A stretch of 64,000 bases of DNA. It comes from Pseudopithomyces maydicus. Taxonomy: Eukaryota; Ascomycota; Dothideomycetes; Pleosporales; Didymosphaeriaceae. Made by a program: the position numbers and the translations under genes. Under the pieces are notes generated by a model, which saw only the letters and a program-made list of their open reading frames with translations, searched no databases and was not told where the DNA came from. Positions 21,766-34,902 of the stretch are shown here, in pieces. The stretch spans positions 1,302,001 through 1,366,000 of the forward strand of contig JANTUC010000006.1 in NCBI GenBank assembly GCA_026873275.1, given 5' to 3'. The number at the start of each line of letters is the position of its first letter. Position 1 is the stretch's first letter.

Positions 21766-24700
21766 TCACTCTAGATAAACCGGAATCCCATACACCACCG
21801 CCGCCCCTCCATTCAAATACCTCAATTTACACGCGCTCCTCGCCCCCTTAAGCGCCTCGTCTAATCCCATGCCCCGTCCCCCCTCTGCATCTCTCCCCTT
21901 CTTCTTACTCGCCGTCTCCGCATCGCCCAAATGCACAGCCTTGCCCTTTCCTTTCCTCTTTCTAGCCGTAGGCGGTACATCGCCAGCATCGTCTTGCGCC
22001 AAACCCGAGGCAGGAGACGAAGAGGCCGAAGATGATGAAGAGGAAGGCCACAGCCCCCACAATTCGCCGACCCTAACAGCTAAACGATCGCAGTCTCGAT
22101 CTGTAACATCCCACAACATACCCAAGACTGCAGGCGCCCCGGCAGTCAAGTAGGAGCTCAACATACCGCTAGGCTCGTAGATGCCGTTTTCGCTGAGGTG
22201 AACGCTGGAACAGCCGAAGAGGAAGGTTGTTGCGCAGGGGGCTTCTTTGCGTCGTCGTTTCCAGCATCTCCATCTATCTCCATTTCCGACTCCGATGGTG
22301 ACGGTGGTGGGGATCCCGACCTCTCTTTCGACCTAAGATACAGCTTCCTCACCGTCTTGCATCGTATATACTGATTCCCGCTGCCGTGTCCAAAATACAA
22401 CAAAAGGGCCTCAGCCCTAAGCGCAGCTTCGAATTCGGATTCCGAGGGGGGACGGTCACGAATGTGTGTCCAAGGGCCGGCCATACCATCGAGATGGGGT
22501 TTGAGAGTTTGGGAGGTATGTTTGAGGTCGCCAGAGGGATTCAGCATGCTGGTTCCACCGGTGGAAGCCGAGATATAATGGCCTGCAGGGGCATCGCTAT
22601 TCCTTGGCTGTCGCGCGGCTCGTAGGCGGTCTCTTAATGCGGCTAAAGAGGGAAGACGCGAGATGGATAGCTTCTCGAGGCAGGGGAGAGATTCCCATGG
22701 GAGCATGTGTAGGTTTTTATCGAGAATCAGGATAGTATGCGAGGTTTGTGGGAGATGCTGCGCGTTGTCGTAGTAGGCGCGCAGCGCGTCGTAAGTCTCA
22801 ATGACGATGGCATCGAAGTCGATTTCGTCGTAGGCGTTTGGCTCACCGTTGAATTGGAGGATATCGACGACGAAGTAGATAAGGTCAGTGAGTGCTTCAT
22901 CAAGATCGAGCTCTTCGTTCGAAGCATCTCCGAGGCCGATGAAGAGTTCTAGAACTCTAGGGTCGAGACTGGGTTTCTTCTGCGACGTCTTCTTCTGCCG
23001 CGAAGGGAGGTGCCGACTTAATATATTATCGAACGATTTGCGGAAGCGCGCAAGGAGGGCTGGCTGGCGGACATGATCTGAGAAGATCCCTGTGAAGCCA
23101 CCGAGCCAGATATTTTCGATGTTGAGCAAGAGCTCACGGAGTTTGGTATCTAACGCCTCACGATCTTCCCACCATTGTTTTTTGCTTTCTTTGGTGGTCA
23201 GGTTCTTCGCGTTCCGAGTCGTAAAGTCGCTCAACTCGATGATTTCCTCCATTTCTCGCTTGCCATCCACGAACAAGAACTCCTCCTCATCCAAGTCTCG
23301 AGAAGAATGGCGGGCCAGAGGCAGTTTCAAAACAAATGGCGAATTGTTTCTTTCATATCGAGTGATGTAGATTTCGTCTTGCTCCTCGCTCAACGCCAAG
23401 GAAATTGCTGCCCAAGATTCCGGTATAATATCGATGTAGTCATGCTGGAAGTTTGCCGGTGACGCGATAACTGTTGGTTCCATAGCTGGTGTTGGCCATT
23501 GAAGGTATATCTCCCGCGACATTGGTTCATGGTCAACCTCGACTGAGCCTTGCGCAAGTGCTAGAGCGTGCTGCTTGGGAAGCTCTGCAAATAATTAGTG
23601 ATTGAATGAGGATTGAAAAGGACAGCCTTACCGCTCATGTATGCAGAGTACAGCGGGTGAATAGACCCACGAATACGACCTTGAGACACAGCAGAGAGAA
23701 GGACAGTAGCCTGACTCAATGCAGCAGAAAGCTGACGAAAGATGTGGTTGCTGGCGGCGGTAGCATATCGACTGTGAGCATCTACTAGCTTTTCACGCGC
23801 ATTCTGTATCAGTTGCACGAAGTCTTCTGAGCTAGGTGCTTGTCGCTTGCCCCGTACAATCTTAGTTGGAGGCTTGATCGTTGGGCGCTTGGCAACTCCT
23901 TCAGAGGATTGACGGTCCTTGGGAGGGATCGATGGGAAAGCGATCGTAGATTCAGGCAAGGTGTTGAAAGTAAAATCATCGGCAATGCTCTTGATAGCTT
24001 GTGCCAGCATGGCCTTGAAATGCACCCAAGCATGAGAGCCGTCGCGATCCTCTTTCTCCATTTCAATGTTGCTAAGAACTTCCATAGCTTTCGTTACTTC
24101 TCCCTGCAGAAGATGTGTAGCTGCTCTTCGGTACGTTATCTCGGCGTGGAGCGCATGGAGCGAGGTACAATGATCACTGGCGCTGGATGTTTCAGAGCCT
24201 GATACAATACTAGCTTTACTCTGAACTCTGGAGACAGTTGTTGGCGCAGCTTTGAGGGGCGCTTTGCGAGTTGTTCGTGTGGTGGTTCTCGCGGCAGTTT
24301 TAGGGGCGGCTTTGCTAGCTGTAGCTCGAGTCCTCGTACCTCGTGATGATTTGGCTTTTTCCGGTGGTGCTTCATTCAGAGTGAGGGCAGACACGTTGAT
24401 ACTTAACGCATCCAGATCCGTCGTGAAGCTCTCCAAAGATGTCAAATACGTAGTCGACGATAGATGGCGCAGCAATTTTTCCAATGTATCGTACTCAGCA
24501 ACTTCATCCTCAAAGTTCTGGCTTGCATTGTGCATTCTCGCCAGGGATAGATGGTAAGGGACGCTACTTAGATGTTTTGATGCCTCGGACACATCTAAAC
24601 CATCGAGGAGAGGCTTTGCTTTGTCGGGTCTGCCACTCTGGATCCAGATGTCTGCAAGACGACTGGCATTGTCGATCAATAATGTGCGGGAGCCCACAGC

Positions 24701-27700
24701 CGCGGCGACCTTTTCAGCTTGTTGGATCATATAAATGGCTTCGTCAAGCAGCCCCTGGCTGGCGATGACCGCTGAATGCTGCATCAGTGCTTTGTATAAA
24801 CAGGGGATCAGCGACCAGAAGTCAGGCCCTTTGAGGGCTTCGTGGGTAATAGAGCTTATGACAGGAGCGCCTTTATCGTCGCGTGTCGAACTCATGGGAT
24901 CGGAGGATGCGGATGCTAGTTCTTCTTGATTTGCAAAAGCAGCCTTGCGAGCGGCAGCATTGGCTTCCAGCGCAGCCCAGATACGTCGGTTGACAAGAAC
25001 AGCTTGCCGAGCATATTTCGCGGCACATTTGTGGTCGCCGTGGGCTGAACTGAGGAGGGAGGAGACATAACAAGCGTCTGCTATTGCTCTGTGGAAGATC
25101 AACCGCCCCGAGAGCGGTGTGGACGACTTAGATAGACCCATAAAGCAGGTATCATTGCGGGCAATCGACTCTGCTGTAGCAAGCGTAGATTGACTTCGGC
25201 ACGTCAGTGGAAATACTCATCAGAAAGAGGGGACATACCATTTCAACACATTTCCAATGCCCAAAAGATACTCAGCATAACCTATATGCCACCGTAGTTT
25301 TGCCTCGGTCGATGTGTATTCGTTGGAAAGCAACGCCTCAGCCTTCGCAAACGACAAACCAGCCTTTCCGGAATAACCCAACCGAAGAAATTGTACACCC
25401 AAAGCACTTGACGCCAGCACTAGCTGTGAAGGGTCAGAAGCTTTTTGTAGCTCCAACGTCCGAACAATCAGATGCATTATTGGGAGCGCCTGGTACTCTT
25501 CCCCTTTGGCACAGAGTAGGTCAACCGTAGCTTGTACCGCTTCAAGCCAATATTCTGCATCATCAATACGATTGGCCACGTCTGCCCAGGACTTTGCGGC
25601 ATCAATGATAGATTGCCATACGCCAAAACACTCCTGTATTTTCTGGATCGCCAGGTCGTTTTGTTGCAATAGTGTTTTGAGTACGAGGATAGCTTTTGTA
25701 TGGTCTCCAAATCGCGATAGATTCTTGTCTTCTGTTTTACTGACATCTGGGCTGCTGTCGACCTGGAAATTGTCCTGGATATAGCCATCTGATAACATAT
25801 CAGGATACCCATGTTGAAGCTGCAAAAGGAGCAAATATAGTCTTTGACGCCTTATAGGAAATTTTGCAGGTTCATAAATGTTTGAGATACGTTCCACCAA
25901 GGCCCGGATTGAGTTGTTTAGAGATGAATTCCAAGCACGGTTTCTCGACAATATTTGAAGGTAGATTTCCAGCTGAGATTCTAGAAGAGCACCGCGTACA
26001 CTGGGTGTGAACTCATCATCGTCAAAAAAGGCTACTTCGTCGTCTTCACTTAACCCATGCTTCGCAAAGGAGCGAATGTATGATTTGAGAAGTCTTCCCA
26101 AATCGTCCATTTGTTGTGTGTTCCCAAATGCATGGCTTAGACGTTCGTGTGAAGTTATTTCCGTGATTGTAGATATCAGGCTATCGTCTAGGAGATGCAC
26201 AATGCATTGCCTGAACATATCTTGGGACTCTTGTATCCGATCAAGGCTTGCCAACATCTCGCCAAGCTGCTCCAATTTATGACCGAGTTGTCCCGCATCT
26301 TGTTCCGTCCTTTCTCTTGATTCAAGGAGTCCTGTAGATCGTTGCATTGTTTTCAAGGCGAGTAGCGAACTGTTGTCAACCTTTTGTAGTGGTCGACGGA
26401 AAGACCAGTACAAATTTGAAAACTTGACGAATGGAGACTGCGAGGTCTCTCGAAGAATGGTGTCAACGGCCTCGTTTTCGATTGCGTTTTCCTCCACTTG
26501 TGATACGAATCGGACGCTGTCCTGAATCAACACATCGAGCTCTTTCCAAGTGTCTGGGGTGGGTGGCAGTCTGCAGCTAGCCGATACCGAATCGACCACA
26601 CTCCGTATTAGTTTTGCAGCCATGGTTAGATATGTATCGAACGTTGCTTTCCTGTGGGGAGAGGACTCATCAGGCGGCCGGCTCCCAATAAACCTCTTCG
26701 AAAAACGTATGGTTGCCGCTATGATACGTAAACATTGTTGAATGATGGACGCTTCCTCTGTACTCTCTTTCGATGCCTTTACTAGAATTATCTTAGTCGC
26801 AACGCGCCGTAAGGTGTGAGCTTCCAAAAAAGACTCTCCAGATCTTTCGCCGCGCCATTCAAATTGCCAGAGAGGGCTTCGAGTGCTACGTCGACAGCTG
26901 AATCTTGGTGCACCGACGGCTTGTTTTTCAGACAAGCTTCAAGCCGCATAGCTGCGATGCGAACTGATCGAATCGCACTCGCCACTGGAGTCTCCTCAGT
27001 TTCGGAAGATGAAGTACCAAGCCAACGGAGTGCCTCATCAGGGAGTTCTGCAGCACGAGCAAGAGAGGCAAGCGTTGAGTTACTTGCCTCTACCGCATCA
27101 TCTTCACTCCTCTTTGAAAAATCCGTGTTCTCCGCCTTCCCTAGCAAGTTCGAGTACAGCGACTCGGCTAGCTTATATTTCTTCAACGCGGGAAGCGTAG
27201 ACCGTCGCGAAAAGGCCACAAGGCATTTGTTGAACGGCTCGACCAATTCCTTAAATTTATCGCCCTGGTGTTTTGCAAGAGCCCACCACCTCTGCCGAAC
27301 TCCAAATGCCAGATGTTGTAAGCAAATAGCGATATCGGGAGAAGGTTGCAATTGTTCGGCATCGGCAGACGAAGAAATACTGGGACATAATTGAAGAATA
27401 GCCTGAGCGAGCGATTCCAGTTGTCGTGCAGCCTTAACTCGATGTTGCTCCTCCTTCGCCATGTGTGATATTAAATTTGCTGGGTTGGAAGGATGCGACA
27501 TCTTCAGGTATTTCCAAGCTTCCTCTACCAGGCGCGGGCGTTTAACTCGTGCTATGATGCGTAGGACGTATATTTGTAGGTTTGTAATGATAGGGACCGC
27601 AGAATGGCCGTGCTCGACATCGCCAAAGTCCAAGAGCGTTGCTAGACTCTCTTTCTCTGCCGTAGGTGCTTGTTGCGATGTGGGCCGATCGGCGTCCTGA

Positions 27701-28473
27701 CTCTTCTCGTTCCCAAGTATAATCTTCTCCAACCTCTTCTTTAACAGTCGCATCTCCTTGACAGCAAGATTATCCAACCCATGCGTCACTAGTTTGCCAA
27801 TGAGTGCCAGCCTGCCATGTTCCAACGTCATCTCAGGCGCGTTCTTTCCTGCCGACTTGATGGCCTCAGGCGAGGTCAGGTATGCGAACGCTATCCTAGC
27901 GCATTCGGCCGTTGCGACCAGGCCTGGGTCAGGCGTGGTGAAGCTCGAGTAGGAGGAAGAGCGACGTAACGTTTTGGTCTTGGCGGTGGAGTTTGTGACC
28001 TGGCTCACTGATCTCTCTTTCAAAGGATGCTGTGAGGAAGAGACGCTTTTCGAGTGTGTTCGTGCGGGTTTTAGGGAGCGTTGCGTATTCGTAGCGGCGT
28101 TCGCGGGAGGTTTGGATTGTGCCGCTGTCTGCGTCGACCGCGATATAGTTGGTGTCTTCAAGGCATCGGAGAGCAATCTGAGAGCGGTATTGACCGTCTG
28201 CGTGGCGACCACATATCGCTGCCGGGGTGAGAGGTTCGATGCGACATCATCAGCCCTGACTGACGCCGCAGTACCAGGCCGACTGCGCGCCGTAGACCGA
28301 GCACCCGTCGTCTTTGCACTTCTAGAGCGTACATTCTCTTTTTGGCCCTGTGAAGCATCCCCATATAATAGGCTCTGGAGCTCAGCAACCGTGGCGGCGG
28401 TGCATGTCGATGTGGATCGGAGCTCGTTCTCGACGTTTTCGATGCGCGTTTTCGAAGCGGCTGCTTTGGACAT
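21766..28473 (-). CDS. ESP1: Separase (separin, caspase-like cysteine protease)
   Basis: About 2205 residues, starting at MSKAAASKTRIENVENEL. Clear introns at 25194-25238 and 23585-23631. Two more frame changes lack introns and fall in homopolymers: T6 (26826-26831 on plus), joining DLESLF to LEAHTLRRVATK, and C5 (22237-22241), just before the active site. With one base added at each, the coding length is divisible by three. The long N-terminal part is helical repeat. The protease domain holds LILDKNLHMLPWESLPCL, the catalytic His in LLLYFGHGSGNQYIR, the catalytic Cys in TTFLFGCSS, then YEPSGMLSSYLTAGAPAVLGML. It cuts cohesin Scc1/Rad21 at anaphase once securin is destroyed. A Ser/Pro/acidic insert lies between His and Cys. 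As the gene is essential, assembly error is likelier than loss. Confidence 0.93.
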
Positions 28474-29050
28474 TGCTCGGCGGGTTCGGCGGTTCGTATT
28501 CACACAGTAGTCGTCATGAAAACCCTAAACTACACATTACACAGGCGATAGCCAAGATGGAGCGTTGCACAGGGCCGACGGTCGCGGTGTGCATCCCGAC
28601 GCCGCACGCGTAAACAGCTAGGCCAAAATAGAGTGCCGTATTCGGCTTAGCCGAGCGGCAGGGGTGGGGCCTGCACGTGCAGCCCATGACATCAGTGAGG
28701 TTCGATTATCCTAATCTTAGTATAATTCTTAATGGAAAGAAATATTCCGATGCCTTTGTATTCACTGGTAAAAATAGGAAGGAAACGATTTTTTCTTTTT
28801 GAATCACGTTCACGTCAAATCATGGGCCTCTGCGCAGTTGACCTCCAGCCACTCCACCATTTTTTGTCTCACAACATGATGAAAGCATTTAAGTACCTCG
28901 ACACGTCTGAAGTGACTTGTGAAAACATATGAATTACATAGTGTCTATCATAACCATCATAATTTAACCACTATAACGATGAACTGAGTCCCAGACCAAC
29001 CAACCCATCAACCCATCAACTCAACATCTCCCCTCCCCCATACTTCCCCT
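28474..29050. other. Intergenic, 577 bp
   Basis: Promoter of separase and 3' flank of the next minus-strand gene; partly AT-rich. Nothing recognisable. Confidence 0.4.
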
Positions 29051-29909
29051 CTACTTATGCGCCTTCCCCAAAACCGCCACCCCAGTAGCAACATACGTCT
29101 CAAAATCCGAGACCCCGCTCACCACGGCCGCGACCTCGCACACCTCCCCGATATCCCCCATCCCAATCCCCCCTTCCCATCGCAAAACCCAAACCTCAAC
29201 CCCTTCCTCGCGCTCAACCCCGCATTCAACGCACTAACCGCCACAATCACTTCTTCCCCTCCTTCCTTCCCCTCCTTCATCCACACCAATTTCCACCCGC
29301 TCTTATAACCACCCAGCGCGGCGATCTCCTCCGTCCAGGAACTGCGCCACTCGAAGAGCCGGGGAGGCTGGCCGGGCGGCGCGACGCTGAAGCGGTGGTA
29401 TGCGGCATGGTTTTCGACTGTGATTTCGAGGGGAGCAGAGAGGGCGTTGGTGGGTGTGGGGAAGACGGTTATGATGGAGGTTGCGCCGAGGCGTTTTTGC
29501 TTGAGGGTTGCGAGGGGGAGGAGGATTTGTCGGGGCCGGAGAAGAGGGTGAGGGGTTTCAGAAGGCCGGTTTGGAGGATGGTATATAGAGGCTGGTCTTT
29601 GTGGGGGCCGAGGGTGAAGGTGGAGAAGTTCATGTAGACGTTGAAGGTTGGGGGGAAGAGTGAGGATGATGAGGGTTGGAGGGAAGAGGTGGGAGGGGGT
29701 CTTGAGGCGGCGGTTCGAGATGATTCGGGGGTGTCGTCGTCGTAGGATGGGGGGAAGGCGTCCTTTTGGTCCGAGGGTGGGAGCGGGAGTTTTGCGTCGG
29801 AAGATGGTTGTGTGGCTTCTGAATAGGAAGGGATGGGGTCGGAGTATGAAGGGGGTTGTTCTGCGTCGTGCCTTGTGACGGCGCCGCTATTGTGCTTGAA
29901 AATACCCAT
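29051..29909 (-). CDS. Unknown cytosolic protein, Pro/Ser-rich N-terminus; two frameshifts
   Basis: I start at MGIFKHNSGAVTRHD; an earlier in-frame ATG at 30008 is possible. The first 110 residues are Pro/Ser-rich with PPSY motifs (EQPPSYSDPIPSYSEA), which resemble WW-domain or arrestin-binding PY sites. The folded part (VYMNFSTFTLGPHKDQPLY, LTLFSGPDK) then changes frame at an AAA run (29526-29528 on plus) to read ATLKQKRLGATSIITVF and LEITVENHAAYHRFSVA. It changes again at G5 (29155-29159) to end SDFETYVATGVAVLGKAHK. Each break needs one extra base; the total is then 286 residues. I do not recognise a named family, but the beta-rich body is coherent across the breaks. Confidence 0.7.
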
Positions 29910-31511
29910 CGTGAAAATGATTAATGACTTTTGACCAGAGATGTGTATTTGTTCTTGAGGTATGATTGATGTATGGATGTTTTGTCTTGCACTCAAAGTC
30001 GGTGCCATGACCCAGTAAATATATCTCCGAAGACGACCAAGTATCTGCGACCAGTGACAGCCTCACGAGGCGAAGTCGGCTGGCGACCCAGTTTTGGAAC
30101 ACCAATGACTTCACCTAGCAGCTCAAGCAGCCCCAAGCCGGCATATACGAACAAAAATGGTGGCTTTTTGCCCGATTTGGTTTCGCTAGTGCGTGGCTGA
30201 GCGGGTGGTGTGAGGACGCCCATAGGCGCGTTGTTAGCCCTGGGGAGACGCCGTTGCACCACCACGTTTCTGCACAGCTTCGGCAGAGCCCTGGGGATAC
30301 TATTTATTGATTTGTTCACGTGTTTCGAGGGCTGCGGATGGCAAATTGCTTAGTTACTCGCTTTTCAAACTCATTTTCTATTCTACAGTTTGCATGTGGA
30401 TTCATGCACGGTAATTATTTGGATTGAATATACCGTTAGACTAATCCGCATGGGAGTAGAATGACGTCTAGTATGCCTCCAACGCAGCCACCACTTAAGC
30501 CTGGAATATGTCTTTCGCTATTTTCAATCGTGCGTCTTGCTTCAAAGCTTCAAAGCTTCAAGATATACAACCAGATCTCTATGTATGACAACTCCTACTT
30601 ACGTCCTCCTCACACAACAGCAAAACGACGTCTAGTATGCCTCTAACCCAGCAACACACCGCTACCTTCAACCCAACCTACACCTGCCCCGATAAATATG
30701 AAATCACGTGCCTTACTTCATGAGGTTGGAATGGATCCATGGTTCCATGCATTTTCAAGTGAAGTATAAATATATACACGTACACTTCGCAACCTCCCAC
30801 TTAACCTCAATTTCTCGATTAAGACTTATCCCCATCTATATCTATCCCTCTTCCCAAACAGAAAAAACGCCGCCGGTACTTTATATATAGGGGGTATTTT
30901 ATCTGACGAAACTGTGAACGAACAAACAAAGCCCGGCATGTGTACACACGCCATACCGCCCAAAAATGCTAATCTGTGTGACCGAATGACCGGACAACCA
31001 ACCTCCCTTCCTAAGGTACACGCTCTCTCCTTCCCCTTCCCCTTATCCTTCTTCATCGTCTTCGTTTTCTTCGCCACCACCGCCTCAAACCCGTTTCCGA
31101 AAAGGCGTGCTGAAATTAACCACATGTCGCTTCTCCCCATGGGGATCTCCGTCCTTTGTGGGTGTGTCGTGTTTGACGATGGTTGTAGTAGTTGAGGTAG
31201 GAGTGGTAGGTGTAGTAAGGGTTGGAGAATCGCGTTCCCTCTCCTCGGTATACGGTGTTCGGCACTCATCACCTGTGCAAATCGCACGTGTCAGCCCCAG
31301 CTACCCATCTCGCTCTGGGACAAAAAAAAAAATAGCAAACATGACAAAAGAAAACTAAACAGATGAAAAGATATTTGCTCGGGGGTGGAAGTGTGGTGTG
31401 GTGTTGTGTTGTGTTCTCAGCCACCAACACCACAAGAAAACATCGACAAGAAGAAGAAGGGGGTACAAGCAACGTCGCTCAAGCGCATCCGCAAGTAAGT
31501 AAGAACATCTC
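29910..31511. other. Intergenic, 1.6 kb
   Basis: Contains the promoter of the gene at 29051-29909 and the 3' flank of the coiled-coil gene. No coding-like frame. Two near-identical stretches reading GACGTCTAGTATGCCTC occur near 30462 and 30628, a short direct repeat. Confidence 0.4.
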
Positions 31512-32761
31512 TCACGCACTCGCGACCCCCAACCCCTCGCACAACCTCTCCCTCCACCTCCCACACACCTCCTCGAACCCCCTCACCACATCTCCGCACG
31601 CCGTCCCCGTCTCCCTTTCCCTCAACCTCCGGTCCCAATCTCCCGCCTCGATGTAATGCGTCCCCACCTCCCTGGCATCCATATCCTTCTTCCACTCCGC
31701 AAGCTGGTCCTTGGACGACCGCAGCTTGCGACTCGCCTCGAGCGTCTTCTGCCGGCTCATGTGCAGCGAGTCGGACACGTTGGAGAAATGCTCTAGCAGC
31801 TCGCGGGTGGAGTGCGTAAGCTGGGAGAGGGCGATGAGGACCTGGGGCGAGGTGTGGGGGATGAGTTCGAGGGTTGATTCGATGAGGGGGAGGAGGACTT
31901 GGATTTCGTCTGCGGGGGGGAGGATGGCGCGAGGACCGGTTAGGATTGCGGTTGCGGAGTTGAGGGTGCGGGATTGGTGTGTGAGGTGGGTTGTGAGGGC
32001 GTCGTGGGCGGTTTTGAGTCTGGGATTTTTGTTAGTTGAGGGTTGGGGGAGGGAGGGAAGGGAAGGGACGGAGAAACGAACCTTGTGGCGCCGTTCTCGA
32101 TGCCAATTTGGGATCCGAGGTCGCGGAGTTGTTCGGTGACGCGGAGGACGACGCCGTCGGTTGCGCTGCCGTTTTCTTCTATGCCGCGGCGGGCGAGGCT
32201 TTCGATGGCGGCCATGCGGGTTTCGAGCGCGGGGGAGATGCCCTCGTTTGCTTCTAGATCGGAGTCGTCGCCGTAGTCTGACCCATCGTATAGCGAGTGT
32301 TGTCTTTGGTGCTTCCGGTTCTTGATTGCAGATTGTGGACTGAGCCGTGAGGCCGCAGGCGAAGACTGCATTGCGACTCCGCTGTCCCGGACGCCGTTCG
32401 CAGTACCAACGCTCCCGTCATGGTCCACTGCCACGCCTATGTCGTTCGCGTCTTCTTGTGGCAGATCCGAGTCATCTTCGTAGTCGCCTCCTGATCCGTC
32501 CTCGTCCTCGTCCCAGTCATCCAATTCGCCGAGTTCGTCCGCCAGGTTGCCTAAACCTCCGTCTCCACCACCGTCAAAGTTGTGTGCAGGGCTGTCGAAT
32601 TCTTGCGATAGCCGTGGTGTTATTGCCGAGTACCCAGAGGAGCGGCGACGGTACGAATTTCGTTTTGAGGAGGGCGTGGTATGAGACATATCCAGGCTCG
32701 AAGGATGTCGGCGGTGTGAGGGCGATGGCCCATGTGTGGGCGTTCGCGGCGGTGAGGACAT
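31512..32761 (-). CDS. Coiled-coil protein with acidic disordered N-terminus, unknown function
   Basis: Two exons, 32082-32761 and 31512-32019, 395 residues; the 62-nt intron (GTTCGT, CTAAC, CCCAG) joins IENGATR to LKTAHDAL in phase. Residues 1-160 are Ser/Pro-rich, then strongly acidic (DDWDEDEDGSGGDYEDD). From about 190 on it is almost all helix with heptad character (MAAIESLARRG, VTEQLRDLGSQI, HSTRELLEHFSNVSDSLHMS, LEASRKLRSSKDQLAEWKK). The end RRLRERETGTACGDVVRGF is basic. No signal or membrane segment. It could be a structural subunit, for example of a kinetochore or trafficking complex, but that is a guess. Confidence 0.75.
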
Positions 32762-33770
32762 GATTTTCCAGCAGTATGCTGCGCGCTAAGTTTGCAGCTG
32801 TGCCTGCGTCCGGAGAGCGAAGGAGCGTGGTCTGTTGCAGCGAGTGGTGAGGACGTGCATCCGTGGGTGTGCTGTGAAGCGGTCTATACCGGGGCGTAGG
32901 GCGGCGTGTGTTTATGAGACTGTATCTCTCGCTCCTCCGAGATGTTCAAGCCGTGGAACAAGTAGTCGCCGCAAACGAGGGGTAGCGCCGGGTGCGTTGT
33001 ATGGTGGGTCTGTCCGTGAAAGGCGATGTGCTGTGTCGCTAGTCTTGGCTTAGTGATGTCGCAAATGTGTGTTCGGAAGGTCCGCAGGGTAAGCAGCAGG
33101 CCTGCGAGCACTATACGGTCAAAAACAACCAGGCGTTGAAACAAGCGAAAGACACAGGGGCGTGATGAGTGGAGCCTGAGAAACGTGCGCCGTCTGTTTG
33201 TTGACGGGGTCGAGGGGGTTCCGGCATGACAACGCCGTTGCCGCTATTGCTCCCAGCTCATCATAGCAGAGACTATAGGTGGACTACACCCCAACACACT
33301 CGTTCAACAACCTTACCGCCAGAATCAGGTGCCATTGCCATCACATGTCTATCAAATCTCATCTGTGTTCGGCCTCCCACGTCACGCGAACCCCCAAAAC
33401 AGAATTCGCAACAGCCAATCTCCCATAGGCTATTTACAGTACCAAATCCAGCCACTCTCCAGACCACGCATGTGTTCCCGGAGTTTTTTCAAACATGGAA
33501 CGGCGCCCCTATGGAAGAGTCCAGGTACATGGGTATCCCTCCAATACCGTGAAACAATCGCTATGCTCCGCCAACGCCTGGTGCTGCAATGCCCGTTCAT
33601 GATTTACAGATTTTACCGCGTCTTGTCCAACGTCGAATTGCCCTCGTAAGACAGCCACCGGTCAAGTGTAGTGTAGTGCAGTGTATTGCGAAGAATGCGA
33701 CAGACCGTGAACTCCCGTTATGCCTAGAAATGCCGCTGAAAGGAAACGCGCAAGAGCCGTTGCGTGGTCG
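32762..33770. other. Intergenic, 1.0 kb
   Basis: Promoter of the coiled-coil gene and 3' flank of the Ala-Gln-repeat gene. No supported frame. Confidence 0.4.
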
Positions 33771-34510
33771 TCACGACTTGGCCTGGTCGAGGGCGGCCAG
33801 CTGCTTTTTGAGCTGCGTGAAGAAGTCCTGGCCGCTGGGCATGAGGTGTGGCATGTTGCCTGCGTCCGTGTTACTTGAGTCATGGCTGGCTGGTGTGTGT
33901 CCTGGTACGTACCTCGGGAGCCCCAAGCACCGCTGGATCGCTTCGCCACCGAGTCACCTTGGACCTTGTGGTATGCAGATGGCTGGCCTGGAGATGCGCG
34001 ATTAGCCTGACGTTTCGCGACAGACGCGGTGCTGTACGAAGACGTACCTGCGACGCTTTCAAGATACTCTAATCAACGTCAGCCGGGTGCCTATACAAGT
34101 GCGGTGCCTGCAGCGACAGCCATGGTGCAAGCTGTCGCCCCCCGCAATCGCAAAGCGTGGATTGTGCGCTTACTCTTCTTCAAGAATTCCTTGACCTCGC
34201 CCGCATTGAAGCCTTTCACAGGTACATGTTCCGAGGAGGTGCTCGGTGTCGGTGCCTGCGCCTGCGCCTGCGCCTGGGCTTGGGCTTGGGCTTGGTTCTG
34301 CGCGCCGGGAGCGCCTTTGGCCTTCCAGGCATTGCCCGAGGCCGGAGACATGCCCTGCTGTCTTCCGCCGTCCTTGTTCTGATTGTTCGAGCCCGGGGCG
34401 CGGTTGCCCCGTCCCTGTGGCCGCTGCCAGCTGCTCCTGGTGATTGTCAACACTGCACTTGGGCTGCACGCGTCGGGAAAAGCTGACCGATTCTCGCCCG
34501 CACCGCTCAT
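33771..34510 (-). CDS. Small disordered protein with Ala-Gln repeat, unknown function
   Basis: Four exons, 34174-34510, 34048-34068, 33913-33987 and 33771-33859, 173 residues. All donors are GTAAGC or GTACGT and all phases match; exon 2 is only 21 nt. The order is an N-terminal Gly/Asn/Gln-rich part (QRPQGRGNRAPGSNNQN), an Ala-Gln dipeptide run, a helical piece (VPVKGFNAGEVKEFL), SSGAWGSRGNMPHLMPSGQDF, and a basic C-terminal helix (FFTQLKKQLAALDQAKS). No catalytic motif. I do not recognise the family. The run is coded by near-identical hexamers, so its length may vary between strains. Confidence 0.72.
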
Positions 34511-34902
34511 TTTCGCGTCAGAGGGAAACTGGTGGGGTGGAGATGGGGTGGGCAGATGTATCTCTTATTTAACGCGATCCAGTGAGCGTTCACACCGCAG
34601 GTCGCGCTTTCCCCATCCGCGGATCAGCCAATCAGACGCCAGAGCAGCCGTCTTAGCCCTGTGCCAGCACACAGAATGCATTGCCTCTTCGAGAGGGCGT
34701 TGCCTGGTGCGTGATAGTGCTGAGCGTGAAGCCCCAGCGACGCCCCATCTGCTGGATGAGAGAGCTCCATCCTTGCCGCGGGGTACCATGCTATGGTGAC
34801 GGACACGTCACGTGGCGTCACAGAGCCCACCGGCCGCGTTGCGTCCAACATGCTCATACTGGTACGGCCATTTCGTGCATTGCTGATTCGTGCTCAAAGA
34901 CT

